Positions 24,431 through 37,405 of a stretch of DNA of 64,000 nucleotides are shown piece by piece. The DNA comes from Actinernus sp. WN-2022 (Eukaryota; Cnidaria; Anthozoa; Actiniaria; Actinernidae). Position numbers and translations under genes: made by a program. The notes under the pieces were generated by a model, which saw only the letters and a program-made list of their open reading frames with translations, had not been told where the DNA came from and made no database searches. The number at the start of each line of letters is the position of its first letter. Position 1 is the stretch's first letter. Location: NCBI GenBank assembly GCA_030867875.1, contig JAOWCC010000064.1, forward strand, positions 35,796,802-35,860,801. The letters run 5' to 3'.

Positions 24431-25196
24431 ATAAGGCCGATATTCCGCTGTTTACTCAGAAAAGAAATATATCTTTACGTTGTTAACAAATGCTCGTTGA
24501 TGGTGAGTATTTTCGTTGTCTCTATCTTCTCCTTTGTAAGGCTTCCGAGTGCAAAATAGCCCTTGTCCTTGGAGCATCAATAGGGCATTCAAACAATGCC
24601 TCCCATTCCCAGGTGTAGTCATGGCTTGGAAGGTCTGTGGACCACTAACAGACTCTGATGAGCATCAGTCTGTATCATGCACTGATACACAACTGACTAA
24701 TAAAACATCAGTGTCTATATATCTGACATAGGCACTGATGTTTTATTATTTATAATCAGTGTTTGCATCGGGTATTTTGGCTCACATATGATTGTTTTTT
24801 TGTAACTATTAAGTTGAGCATTAAACCAATTGTTTAAAATATATCATAACTCCATTTGTAACAATTAACATAGAGTTTGCTAATATATGGGGTATTCATA
24901 ATATTAAAAGTTGTTTAACTTTTGGTTGATTTTATTTTATGTTTAAGCAAAATTTTGGTTTTTAAAAGGTTATTCAGTTGTGTTTTTATAAAGCAGAGTC
25001 AATTTACATAGATGGAAATCTTATGACTAGGTTTTGTTTGCTTGCTTATCTAAAATGTTTAACATCCCCCCTAACTGACATCACTTAAAATAATATCCCC
25101 CCTGTTGATGCTTAAAAAAATTGTTAACCCCCCCTATTTTCCTCCTACCCCCCCCCCCCCCCCCCCCCCTTTCGATTTTAAATGACCACAGCCTTA

Positions 25197-26624
25197 CATC
25201 GGAAAATCGACACGATAACATAGTGCCTACAGCTTCTTCAAGAAGCAGTAGACACAAAAACGAGATTTTGTATTAGTGATATTACTAGTTGTAGCTATCG
25301 CTAAAGTGCCAACGAAAACAAAAACCCAGAAAAATTGCCTCCGCCTGATCTGAATATGATACGCTGATAAACGAGAATAGCAATTATATTTATAGTTTGT
25401 TTATATTTTAATAAATCACGATGGAACACTTTGTAACTGTGCATTAGAAAACTTAACTGTATATTTCACTTCATAGTTATTCCTGACATTTTACTCTTAT
25501 GGCACTTTGAGAATACATAAAATACAGTGCCTTGCAGCATACAACAGCCAGGCGATGAGGGAGAGCAGACGAATTTAGAGCTGTAGAATAAGAAATATGG
25601 TTAGAGCCTAGAGGATACGGAGTGCTCGACACTGAATGTTTTGAAAGTTTGTCAGAGGGGATATTAGTGCTCCAACTGGGCTTCAAGAAACAAGAGAAAA
25701 CAAAGGGTTTATCATGTTTATTGTATTTATTGAAATCATTGTTAACGAAAGTCATTAAACAATTACAAGTATAACACATCTTAAATTGGCTCTGACTTTG
25801 GTTTACAGGACATTACATTACATTACATTTTCACAGAGTGATCGAGATTTTTACTGCATATCCACATATCCTCGGGCATCGGCTCTATATTGCTGCCGCC
25901 TCGTCAGCCTCGCGTCTTCGCTCGGCTGACTCGTTGGCAATATTAAAACCCAAGTGTTTACAGATGTAGAAATAATTAGTATCAAAGAGATTAATTGTTG
26001 GGTTGACCATGAACTCATTGTTCACATCTCTAGTCCTCTAGGTGTCTGAGTCAATGTAAACATATTGCTGGACTAACTGGAACTAACGAGAAAGAGATAT
26101 CAACCTTTGTAATAACTTTTGAACACTACGTTCGATGTGAACACGCTGGTTCGATGTGAACACGCTAGTTCGATTTTAGCACTTTTTGCTCGATTTTGAA
26201 CCAAATGGTTCGATTATTCACGGTACAGAATTACTCACAGTTCAACACCACAAAAAGAAAGCAAATTATTTAAGCAAATCAGAATGTTTTCAATGCGAAG
26301 AAAGGAATACTTTACCTCGTCCTCGCTGTCGACATTCGTATTCAGCACCGCCACTTCGACGATCAACACGACCACGTGAGGTTCCATGACGTCAAACGCA
26401 AAAACTCGCGCTGTGATTGGTTTTATTTCCTTCTATTGTTACATTACAATTTTCGATCGAGATTTTTTCTGCCTGCAAAATACCTCGTTGTGCCTCGTAC
26501 GCGCATCGGCTCTATAATGCTGCCGCCTCGCGATCCTCGCCTCTTGGCTCGGATCGCTCGTTGGCAATAAACGTTTTGTAAATAAATATTATAAGTTATA
26601 TTATAACAGCGTTACAACTGGCAG
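25197..26624. other. non-coding stretch with a 120-bp direct repeat
   Basis: Bases 25818-25946 and 26437-26571 are direct copies (GCATCGGCTCTATA.TGCTGCCGCCTCG, TCGTTGGCAATA). Between them, at 26120-26220, GTTCGATGTGAACACGCT recurs in tandem. No gene is supported. Confidence 0.55.
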
Positions 26625-27400
26625 CGTGACTATGATAATTGCATGTCGTTCTACTAAGAACAGAATTTGCACGAGCGTTCCGGCAGTAGCGAAGCGTGCA
26701 TGGTAAACTTGTTAGTTCAAAAGCACACAAGTATGTAGAATCTAGACAAAAGAGAAATTTAGGAAAACTCTGAATTTCTGAATTTCTATCAACAAAATGA
26801 TACAGCAATGAAGCCTGTGTGGATGAATGTAAAAGTTCCCTATGTTGTTGTTTCTATTCCGCGCCCTTAAAATGATTCAATGCTCTTGAAATTTACAGGG
26901 ACAGGGTAGTACATGTTGAATTCTAGGTGAAAAGATTAAAAAAAATATTTATCGACTAGTTTTCGAATTACAGCTTCCCGTATCAAATAACTATTTTGAG
27001 CAAAATGAGCATATTTATGACATTACTTATGATTCCATAAACCGAAATCGAATAAAGCAAATGGAATAACATTTTTATGGGAAGTAGTCCTATATCACTT
27101 GAATCGGTCCAGAAAACACAGTTTTCGACGTCTAAACAGAAAGTGAGGCGAGTTGTTTATTTTTTAAACGAAAATATTCAACCCAATTTTTTTCGAAAAC
27201 GCTCTCATACAATTGTTTTAAACTTTGCAGTCTTGAAGGCCTACATTTAGACTACAAGGGACATCAGATCGTTTTAAAAGTTTAGGTCTAGATTTCGAGA
27301 AAATTGATGATATGTAAAATACACGTCGTCAACGCTGTGTTGCTATGGTAACACCGATGTCAAACAAACCACATTTTTGGAAAGTTTATTATATTTCTAG
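26625..27400. repeat. right arm of the 8.7-kb inverted-repeat region
   Basis: Inverse counterpart of 18690-19470, with matching blocks throughout. Together the arms enclose the TTA-flanked element, the 255-bp tandem repeat and the two 120-bp direct repeats. Confidence 0.8.
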
Positions 27401-27489
27401 TAAATGGTTGAAGTGGCTAGGCCGACCAAGCTCTGACAGTGGAGTATCAGCCGTTCAAATTCGGTACGGTGCGTCCCTGAAAAATCCAG

Positions 27490-27625
27490 GCGAGCCACTT
27501 TAAGGCTGCCACACCTAAGCTGTGGAACAAATTACCCTCCGAACTACGTAATATAAGTAACCTGCCAAGCTTTAAATCTCAACTTAAGACTTACTTGTTT
27601 AAACCAGCCTTTGATCTATAGTTTG
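27490..27625 (+). pseudogene. CR1/L2-like LINE, C-terminal end
   Basis: Translates as PKLWNKLPSELRNISNLPSF and KSQLKTYLFKPAFDL before a stop, the conserved C-terminus of many CR1/L2 LINE proteins. It is the missing end of the copy at 13820-14187 and 18079-18640. Some 100 or more codons between are lost. Confidence 0.8.
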
Positions 27626-30600
27626 TATATATTTAGGGAGAGGGAGGGAGAAAAAAGAGGAAGAAGAAGAGGGGACCTTGCGCTGCTATACGTTATCTAG
27701 CAGGGCAGTAGCTAGACGTTTTTGTATTATAAGCTCAAGTGCGGTGCATGATCGTTGTGCACCGGGAGGCGCACTAATCTAGCGGCACTAAAATACATTT
27801 TACAGGGACGTAGCTATATATCTTTAAGCCAATACGACGTTTGCATTATGGCGTCATTTAAACTACAACAACCAGAATACCTTTGAAATTCTATTTCTTA
27901 TTCAGATTTTAAAACTCTTTTGCATCGCGCATAATGAGCGTCACATCCGGGATATTTTAAGCGAAATAGCGCAAAGTTCAAAATACCTGCTTCAATGCGC
28001 GTGCAAAATTACAAAGGAATCGTGCAAAAACGCTTCAGTAGGGACCACTTCAGCCATTTTTACGACAAATACTCGCGTTCTATCGCTTACGTAGCATCGG
28101 GCTTTTGAAGAAGAGATGTTAAGCGACAAATTCCACTATCAATAAAAAATATATTCTCAGTTTTTTTTTTCTGGTATCAAATGTAATATTTTGGGGGAAA
28201 ATTAACTGGAGAATTTGGTATGTAAATTTCAGGTTAGGTAGCATCAGGTTATAATTCCTTAATGTTTGAACATTCTTTCTGTGATTTTTTACAGAGGTTT
28301 GATAAATATTTCTGGTAGTGACTTTTGAATATTCCCTAATTGAGATCGCAAAGCTCCGCCTTCAAAGATATAACAATACCCCCTAAAACAATACCCGACT
28401 TATAGCTTAATTAGGGATTTCGCATGTCGGTACAACACAATAGACAAATTCTAATGTCATTTTAAAACTTAACTTCGCAAACGCATTCCGGTTTTTCAAT
28501 AAAGCACAATATAAAGACAAGTTATCTGATACCTTTACGTGAATTATTTAATATATCTTTTTGGTAAGTTGTCATGATACAACTATTTTGACAGTGAAAT
28601 GACTATGTATCCCGCGAACAAACAAATGGGAAACAAAGCGTATCAAAACAAAAAAGCGACAGTGAAAACTATAGAAATACAATTCAACCCAAAGCGTTTG
28701 AAAAGTGAAAATAAAAACTAACATAACAACGTAGACTGTGTTAGCGCATCAAAAACAAATGTAAAAGACGGATTTGTAAAATCGTCAGCTTTAAAATGAG
28801 ACTGTAGTTTGACTTCGAGAGCAAACAGGAGTACGAGGTTAACTTAAACTTTAGCACACAGTTTGTAGTGCGTTTAGATAATCGCTCAAGACATATTTCA
28901 TGTTTTTGATCATGATTCGCTAACTTTTCGAAAACCATCCAGTTGAAGGCGAATAATCTTTAAAAAGTGATTTTCGGCTTTACCAAACATCGTTAATTCA
29001 AGAACAGACATTACCTCTTTCTTTATGGGCGATTCAATAGAAGAAAATATATATTGTTAACAATTTGATACGCAATTAACGCCATCAGTTTAGTTCTGGC
29101 ATTGATTGACAGATGCCTTACCAGCTGTGGGACTTTTGTATTCCCATAAAGACTAATGAACGACCAATCAGGTACATTGAAGCGAACTACTCATGCGTTA
29201 GATTATAATTATTCTGTTTCAGACTAATTCTTCAACAAAAAGTACATGTCGCGAAGAACAATAGGATCCTACGCGATGGAGAATACCAAGGCAATGGCCG
29301 TCTAATTAGAAGAACAAAAGAACCGGCGCAAGGAGTTCTGGTTGTTGTATCGTGATATGACGTCATCATGCAAATGTCCTACATCTACATTGGTACTCTG
29401 CAACACCTTGTGGGTACTACGCAGAGGAAAAACTAAGAAAAAACATTTGGAATAATTAAAAATGAAATAGAATAAATAATATATACAATGTATAAATAAA
29501 TAATTAAGTTGAAAGTAAAAATAGAGAACCATAAAAAAAATTAAATACCATAAGCACGGGCTTACAAGCCGTTCCCTCCTCCTCTGCCAAATCAAGCTTA
29601 CTTCTGAATGATAGCCTTAATATAATTAAGTGAACGAGGGCGAAAGAGAAAAGCTCTCACCTACGTTTTGAACACTAGTTCATTCTTAAGGCATCACTCG
29701 TCGTTAATTCGACTGGTCAGCGACATACCGACGAGACGTATAGCTTTGGAGGCGCATAATAAATTAACACGAAGTTTTTGAAAAGATGTTGGGTACGATT
29801 CTTGGAAAGAAGGCGAATAACACATCTGTAAATTAAAGTGCGTCTTTTTCTAGTCGCTTATTTCGCCGGAGATGACAAATGCGCAGCCAGACGCATTGAA
29901 CGTCTCGTGTAGAAACGGCAATGGCAATAAGATTGTTATCTGTGTTCACTCGCCATTGCACATTGTCCTTCGTTAAATTATAATCAGTCGTAATGCTGGT
30001 GCTGTGCTACAAAACTACTGGTTAGCATTTACTGGCTGGTTTCAATATTGTTTTTCGGTTTGCTTGCTGGTAAAATATGAGTGGATTCAAACCCCTGGTG
30101 GGAATTAATCGATAACTGGCGGTGGATCAACATTTAGTTAGTTATACTCGACTGTCTCGACAAAATTCCCCAATTCTGATTGGCTGGGAGCTAGTGCATT
30201 TTAAAATTATAGGTAATAAGATGTATTTCTTTTAGCTGCTAATGAGGGGCTTTGTACGCCCCGGTCCCTTGGGTCCCATAGAGCTTACTTAAACCACTCC
30301 TTGACGTAGTTCACGTCACTTGACGCCTTCCAGCTAACCCTCGAGTTCAGTTGTGCTCTCAGGTTCGTTTTCCCGTTGTCATAATACTCATCGGTTCCCC
30401 TGGATTTTTTGGGGGGCGTCTAATAGATTTTGTTTCAACTCAACCTCCAGGAGTTTTTCCGGGCAGGCATGCACCGGGTTGGAGAACACGTTTCCATACG
30501 TGTCATAGTCGAATAGGTTTTCTCTGTGATGTTTCTATCACTGACGAGGAATGTGGTACTTTTACCCATTATTCTTTGCGAAAAATGTTTTAAATCCGTT

Positions 30601-30716
30601 ATAAAATGGCGGTATAGAGTATTTAAATGTTAAAAACAAGCCAGTTCAAGTGATTTTGCCAATATACTGTCATTGGAAAGAACAGAGGATTTGGACTTTG
30701 TTAGATTCGCAAGGGA
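27626..30716. other. long non-coding stretch
   Basis: LINE 3' UTR-like sequence to about 27800, then AT-rich DNA. Only short ORFs occur, with no recognisable family and no convincing splice-linked exon. I see no clear repeats. Confidence 0.45.
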
Positions 30717-30880
30717 TTCACTCTTTTCACCTGGTGGCCATCTAGGATTCAAAGCAAGGCAATCCTTTGTTTTACCAGGTTAGCCTCGTTTTGACTATCC
30801 CTCACTACGAGGCTAACCTGGCAAAAACAAAGGATTGCCTCGATTTGAATCCAAGATGGCCACCAGGTGAAAAGAGTGAA
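30717..30880. mobile_element. 164-bp foldback MITE
   Basis: TTCACTCTTTTCACCTGGTG at the left is inverted at the right end. The arms continue through GGCCATCT, AGGCAATCCTTTG and AGGTTAGCCTCG to a short centre near 30798. Confidence 0.9.
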
Positions 30881-31958
30881 TTGTGGTCTAATGTGCAGCC
30901 GCCATCTTTTTTCTGTATAAACCACAAGTTAAATGTAGATTACTTGTTTTCATGTGACGTCATCGACATTCTAAAATCTTAAGTTTGAGATGTAGAAAGC
31001 TGTTCATTTTTCAGATTTTAAAGGTCAGCATACTAAATTTTCTTGAAAAATTTGACATCAAAAGGGTGTTTTCTTTTTGAGTTACGGAGTTTGAATTTTA
31101 AGAAAGCCCGGCTTAACTGTTTCCTATGTGCCGTAAAAATCCAAGTACTTGTGCCAATTTCATTTTTTAAACTTGAAAGTTTTGAAGTGACACCCAATGA
31201 TTTCAAAGGAAAATTCAGCTTTATTTGTATCGTAGTTTTATGGCCACATACAGTTATAACAGTATCATGATACATTCATTGGCCAAGCAACAGATCGGTA
31301 AGGAAATATTCTAATGTTCCAAAAGTTGGGTTATAAGTGTATTTTTGCTAGTACTACAAGGACCAAAATGTTTTATTTAATTTGATAAATGCAAACCAAT
31401 TTAGCGATCAAGGGAACTACTACCAACTGATTTTTATTAGTACAATCAAGCTTCGGTTTTACAAACTACCAAGGGCGTATCTAGCCTATAGGCCCGTAGG
31501 CCTGCGCCTACACATTTTACAGCCTACTTGTCTTATTGCAAGTGAATGTTGTGCATGAGGAGATGTCGAAATACACAAAACATGACCTGAAAGTGCAGCA
31601 GAAGACATTTGCGAAAGTCTAAATCTAAAAATTTCCCGGGGAAGCATGCTCCCGGACCCTCAAGAAGCGACCCTTACGGAGCGGTTGTTTGGGCCTACAA
31701 ATTTTAAAAACCTGGCTACGCCACTGACTACACCATTGACTCATATCAAGATCCTGGGAAAGACGTCGAGCAACTTTCTAGGTATTTTGTTTGCGCTTTT
31801 GTTCTGTGGATTACCGATCGATTGTCTGCGGATGGATAACAAAATAACATTACACTAATTAGCTGTTTGAGAAAATAACTGAGCGATCCATTAAATGTCC
31901 ATTTTCCGTTGTTCTTTTAATTCCTGATAGTTCTTGCCTAGGACGATGTTCACGCCTT

Positions 31959-32340
31959 TTATCCATAGAGACCGCTGAACGCTGTGCTGTGATTTGCAGG
32001 CACACATACGGGACCTGTTGGTGTACCATACCTCTCCACATTCTGACCACTGGCCTTCTTGTCCGCTGGAGTTATCAGGATTGCGTTGGTCGAGCCAATG
32101 GACGGATCTTCGTCGAAGTAGTTAAAAGGCCTGATAAAGAAACCCGCCGTGTTGGCCGCCGTGGCCGTGTTGGGGAGATCCTCGGAATGTGGTATGTGCA
32201 TCATACCTATGGTTACCCAGGCAACCAGATCTTGATTGACAATGCTTTCGTTACCGACGAAGTTCCTGAAGTCCACCTGGGGGTCAGAAGGCGCGTTCTG
32301 GTTGTAGATCGAGGAGCTTTCTCTCTCACTGTCTTTGTGT
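31959..32340 (-). CDS. copper amine oxidase copy 2, exon 3 (C-terminus)
   Basis: Last exon of the minus-strand amine oxidase. It begins after a TTTTTCACAAAAG acceptor and ends at a stop at 31959. It carries AWVTIGMMHIPHSEDLPNT with the third copper histidine, then FFIRPFNYFDEDPSIGSTNA and the same C-terminal LYG as copy 1. Its length is 382 bp, identical to exon 10514-10895. It joins exon 2 in phase (split Gln codon). The intron between exons 2 and 3 is 530 bp here but 2,558 bp in copy 1, where two MITEs inserted. Confidence 0.9.
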
Positions 32341-32870
32341 CTTTTGTGAAAAATAAAAAGGTGAGAAGAAAGTAATTTTTTCCCTTTTCTCGCATAGTTT
32401 CTAATCAGATTAATTACACTTTCCTTTTAGAAAAAGAACGAATAAGAAATTTGATTAAAAACAAAGATAAAAATAACTGGTAGAATCAAGGGAAATCAGT
32501 GCAAGAGGTTTAGAAGGAAAAAAGAAGATAACGGAAAATGAAAAATAAAATGAAAACAAAACATTTGCGAGGGTTTCAACAGTGCGCGCAGGGGGTTTGG
32601 GCACGAGGAAAACCGGACGTCAGCCAATTTTTGGTATATACTTCATGGTAGTATTCCGTTCCATACAGTCTCCCTGCATAACCATTTTCTCTACTGTTTT
32701 AGAGTATTATGCAAGGAAGACTATATGGAACCGGCGGAACACTATACCATGAAGTATATACCCAGTTTTTGCTCTCGTGCCATATGTATGGTGCTTCCGG
32801 GAGCTCCGCTATTATTGCCTCATAACCCCAGCCCCCTACCCACCCCTCCCCTGAATCTGCCCCCTCTTAC

Positions 32871-33480
32871 TGTGTTACTGCCAGTTGGGTTAAAGACCAG
32901 CTCATCATCGGGACCATTATCCACTCCTCGGGGTACAACTGCTTTGAAATCCCACTGTGTTGAATCCTGTATCCCTTCTTCACCCCCATCCTGTTCTTCG
33001 CCTTCTCGTTGTAAAAGTTCAAATACTTTGGTCGATCGAAGTTGAATTTGTACAATGCGTCCTCTTCTGTTTCCTTGGTGGTCGGTTTAAGAACCTTACG
33101 CACGCGTCTCGTGTTTTTATGCCAGTGGCTCGTGACGTTCTCGATGCCAATTTCAATGGTTTCAAAACAGTTAGTTGTGCCGCCCACGTCCAGATCTACT
33201 TTAAAGTTGAACAGATGATCGTGCACCGTGCTGGTAACGTACCGATAGAGTGGGTAACCATACGGTTTGACGTCATCAGTGTAAAAAGAACCCATAACAT
33301 ACCCTGTGGAAGAGACCTTGACTTCGATGACGCCATTTTGGTAGAAAATAAAATCCCATAGGTAGTCATAATTGTATACAGTGGTGATGGTTCGTAAGAC
33401 CAGCACGTCGTTCACCATGCCTCCGTAGAAGTTGTAACCTCCCTTAAAGTTGTTGTCGTAATGTCTTCTTAACGGCATAC
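32871..33480 (-). CDS. copper amine oxidase copy 2, exon 2
   Basis: Internal exon carrying the catalytic core of the minus-strand amine oxidase. It lies between an AACAACACAG acceptor and a GTAAGA donor. The translation keeps TVYNYDY with the topaquinone tyrosine, HDH as the copper pair, and FKVDLDVGG after it. It is intact, with the same length and phase as copy 1. The upstream junction is phase-compatible with exon 1 at 58277-56888: exon 1 ends on the first base of a Gly codon that this exon completes. That makes intron 1 about 23.4 kb long and places the whole virus-like element inside it. Confidence 0.9.
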
Positions 33481-34744
33481 CTGTGTTGTTAAAGAAGATC
33501 TTAAATACTGTGTGATATTTCTTGGAGATAACTGCTACTCTTATGCTAGAGATTTAAACACGCCTCCTGCAGGGATTCGCAAAAATGTTGACCAGCCGAT
33601 GACGCAAAACGTAGTAACTGATAAGAGGACATACCACCGTAAGCTATCGTAAATGTGTTTTCTACAACAAACTAAAAAATGTGAAGCGAGCAGGGCGGAG
33701 TTGTTTATTTAAGCAATATAACACGCTTTCCATGTCTCGCCTAGCGGCTCGTGATTTCCAAGTTTTTCTTTCTTCTCCCAACATATCCCGCGTGTTTATA
33801 TAAGAGAACAAAGACATGGAAAGCGTGTTATATTGCTTTTATAAAATAACGAACAGGAAAACACGAGAATTAAATCTTACGTACGCACGATCAGAAAATC
33901 AATTCTCCTAACAGTCGTCAGAAATCGACCGATGATGAGTTTGCAGAGCGCGGGAAATCCTCCAATGCAGAACTGAGAGACGAACTAACGAATACAAGCT
34001 TTGTGTGGCTCTGTTTTGAAAATATATGCTTCAACATTCTCCGAAAAGAATAACTCGGAATTTAAGCCATATGGATGTTTTTGTCACTGAATTTACAGGA
34101 GGAAACATGATTGCCGTCCCCGTCTGAACTTTGAAGCAGGTTTTAGTTGAATGAACTTTTATTTTCGCCAAATTCAATGGAAAGATCTAGCTGTTGGGAC
34201 CTTCTTCCAATGAGAAGAGGCTAAGAGTGCAAGGTAAGAGGAAAAAGCTCATTTTGTTCTGTGAAAATTTGGTTGCGAAACTTCACAAATGTCGCACGTG
34301 ACGTGAGTTTGCAAAATTCTGATTTTCTTTTCATGTAGTAGTTCATAAAATGGCAAGGAGAAAGCTAAAAACCTTATCTGAATTACCAAGACCAAGCAAG
34401 GTAAATGATAACAACTGGCCTTATATAAAGGCTTATTATTTCGTCACTTCGTCGCCGACAAAATGTCGGACTTGAACTTATTAAGCGTATGCATTTAGTT
34501 TGAGATAAAAGAGACATGGAAAAAATCAAGAGTGTTGCTTTTCCTTCTCTTCTACATACAGTCAGCTGTGTGTGTTACTATTACTATATTGTAATTGTCT
34601 ATTTTCTTCGTATGTTCCTCGTATTACCCCCGCATACATACGGTCAGCTGTGTGTGTTACCATTACTATATTGTAATTGCCTAGTACTTCAGTCTATTTT
34701 CACCGTATGTTCCTCGTATTACCCCCGCATACATATTGTTCAGT
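33481..34744. other. amine oxidase intron 1, near-exon part
   Basis: Bases 33716-33837 form an inverted pair with AAGCAATATAACACGCTTTC arms. Bases 34568-34740 hold two direct copies of a roughly 85-bp unit (GTTAC.ATTACTATATTGTAATTG, TATGTTCCTCGTATTACC), with a third near 36715-36800. No gene is supported. Confidence 0.6.
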
Positions 34745-36712
34745 AATAGGACTTTGCATCAATTGATCACGTGACGATTTTCTCATAGCAACGCCTGTGG
34801 TGGAGGGCAAGCCATTCTAACATTCCTTGACAACAGAGAGAGCGTGAGAGACGCCTGCGTGAAACTACCCTGGATACCAGAGGCTCGAAATCGTCGGGGC
34901 GAGCGAAGCGAGACCAGCTGAAATCAAGCCGCAGCACTAGTCTCGAAGCGACGAGCCTCTGGCCGCTCGAGTAGAGATTTTCGTTTCTTCCAGTACAGAA
35001 TCTGTACCTCGTCCCTGATTGGTTGATTGAGTTGTGGCCATGGAAACTGAGGCATTCGAATCAAAGGAACATTTTGATTGGCTTTCATCTTGAGATCGTG
35101 TTACAAACCGGTTCACGAGTCTTGACAGATTATACACAAACGTTAATGTTTCACAGTGCTGTACGTGAAGTCTGTTCATGTTCTTCAAGCGGCGTGATGT
35201 CTTCTCAGTACGGCCTACTGGCTAAGGAAAATCGCTGATTTTCCAACTCATACCTGCATGGTATTTGCTTCTTCCTTCACGTTCGATTATACAAAACGAG
35301 CAATTGTTCTCAGTGGTGGTTTGCCCTCTATATGCTCTGATTTACTCCAAAATAACAGAGCTAGAACAACGAGGAATCAAAGCATGCTCATTGGGAGATC
35401 CAAACATAAAACCCGACGAAGTAAATCGAGGAAAAGTTTCCTTTATCTTCACAAATTCCGACAACGGCATGTTTTATGTTTTGAATCACACACGACTTCA
35501 CCACGTGAAAGTGACATGCAAATTAACCGCTGAGTCGAAACCAGTTTGACTAGACTTGTAAACAAAAAAGCGAGGCTTTGAGCATGAGATTGAGGTTGGC
35601 TATTCGAGCGGCCAGAGGGGCTCAACGGTCGTCACGCAAAACAAAACTCCTTCGGGGAATCAAAACTCTTTCGATCGCGGCACATTACAGTATATTCGTA
35701 CCTGAGCCCCTCTGGAACCAGGGTAGCGTGAAACCTCAATACTAGAAGTTCTGCCGGTTCCTTTGTTATTCGTTTTCAGCCCAAATTTATCAGAACTATT
35801 TAGCTTTAAATCTTAAAGTTCAGTGTTAGAGGATTTTAAGGGCCGTAAGACGATCAGAAATAGCTTTCTGAAGCCAAAACCGAACCGGACTCTGCGAGTT
35901 ACTCGCAACATCCGGTAAGAAGCTGACTTCGGGAATGTAATTTTCTTCTACGCTTTAAATCGTCTTTATGTTCTAGAAAAAATATGTGATGACAGGAGAA
36001 TGATGTATCTGTTACTCTACCATAGCTGAGGAGACGCTAGGAGACGCTGGTGTTGTATGAATTGGAACGCGTTACAGGCTACAGGGATATTATAAACTGA
36101 TAGCTGGTTTTCCTATGTGACAGGTTCTCTTTTTTTCAAATCACCAGCAACACTAGAGTCTGTAATCTTGAAATAAAGCCCCTCGTTATTTCGAATTTTG
36201 GTGATTCACTGAGATCTTAATCCCATGTCTTTACCGGGGAATTTTGCGACGAAAGGAAAGTCCATCGTTGTAGCGTGAATCACCACTGCATATTTGTGGC
36301 ACACAACAGTACATGGTAGCGCGTTCCAGTTTATACAACACCAGCGTCTCCTAGCATCTCCTCGGCTATGTAGAGTATTAAATAGATACATCTCCTGTCA
36401 TCAGATATTTTTTCTAGAACATAAAAACGATTTAAAGCGTGGAAGAAAAGTACATTCCCGAAGTCAGCTTCTTACCGTCTGTTGGGGCCGCCATCATGTT
36501 GCGAGTCCGGTTCGGTTTTGGCTTCAGAAAGTTATTTCTGATCGTCTTACGGCCCTTAAAATCCTCTAACACTGAACTTTAAGATTTATAGCTAAATAGT
36601 TCTGATAAATTTGGGCTGAAAATGAATAACAAAGGAACCGGCAGAACTTCTAGTATTGAGGCGTTGCTATGGGAAGATCGTCACGTGATCAATTGATGCA
36701 AAAGGCACTGTG
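34745..36712. mobile_element. large foldback element
   Basis: The outer arms pair TTTGCATCAATTGATCACGTG (34752) with its inverse near 36680-36700. The inner arms pair 35735-36080 with 36300-36660, sharing AGTTCTGCCGGTTCCTTTG, CAGTGTTAGAGGATTTTAAG and CACCAGCGTCTCCTAG. The left arm was later interrupted by the 860-bp element at 34866-35725. Confidence 0.75.
34866..35725. mobile_element. 860-bp TIR element with 9-bp target duplication
   Basis: The ends are TACCCTGGATACCAGAGG and the inverse of TACCCTGGTTCCAGAGG. GCGTGAAAC is duplicated on both sides (34857-34865 and 35726-35734). The 9-bp duplication fits Mutator-like elements, while 8 bp would fit hAT. It is non-coding. Confidence 0.8.
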
Positions 36713-37400
36713 TGTGTATTACTATATTGTAATTGCCTAGTACTTCAGTCTATTGTCACCGTAATATATATGTTCCTCGTATTACCACCGCATACATACC
36801 CGACAATGGCTACGTACTGTTAATGTACATCTAAGAGTTTTGCATGCAGTAACCAAACGAAATTTTGCCGGTACTAAACAGCTTTCAATAAATGTCGTAT
36901 TTATTTGAACACCATCCAGCAATAATCTCCGCAGTTATGAACGCGTAGATGAAACAATAATTACTGCATGTCACGGTTCGTGACTAGCGCGCTGGCTATT
37001 TGGAACGTTAAGCTCAGACTGTACCAGACGAAGTAAGGCCAGATAAAAAAATTACTTGTTTAGCGTCCACCCGTTTCAATTTTTCCAGGTAGGGAGGGAG
37101 GTTTTTTTTTTTTTATATGTGAAGCTTATTTTGTCTTGACTAGACATTATTCACTCACCTCGTGTTCATAACCTCGTGTTGTAGAAACAAAATGGCGTCG
37201 ATATTAAAATATTTAATGCGCCGGTGCATATTTTAAGTGGTACATGTAGGTGTCTGGGTACAATAATTGGTGTTCGCGGGCGCATTTATACTTTCTAAAG
37301 TTTTTTATGAAAAATAAAAAATAAAATAAATTAGAGGTCGGGGACATTTCTCAGGTCGGGCTAAACAAGCATTTTTTTTTATCTGGCCTAAATAAAAATG
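36713..37400. other. intron sequence left of the virus-like element
   Basis: AT-rich, with one more copy of the GTTCCTCGTATTACC repeat at about 36772. No gene is supported. It ends at the TTTTC direct repeat. Confidence 0.5.
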
Positions 37401-37405
37401 TTTTC
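37401..37405. repeat. candidate left target-site duplication
   Basis: TTTTC directly abuts the AGTAGTATAGG terminus and recurs at 55133-55137 after the right terminus. Polintons usually give 6 bp; here only 5 match. Confidence 0.6.

Larger units (their letters stand above)
21743..25193. mobile_element. 3.45-kb TIR element flanked by TTA
   Basis: The ends are GGCTGTGGTCATTTAAAATC and its inverse, followed inward by CGAAAGGGG and long G tracts (C tracts at the right end), then TAGGAGGA. TTA lies on both sides (21740-21742 and 25194-25196). A 3-bp TTA duplication is typical of PIF/Harbinger elements, but no Harbinger nuclease is recognisable. A single decayed gene occupies the minus strand at 22145-24430. 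Confidence 0.75.
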
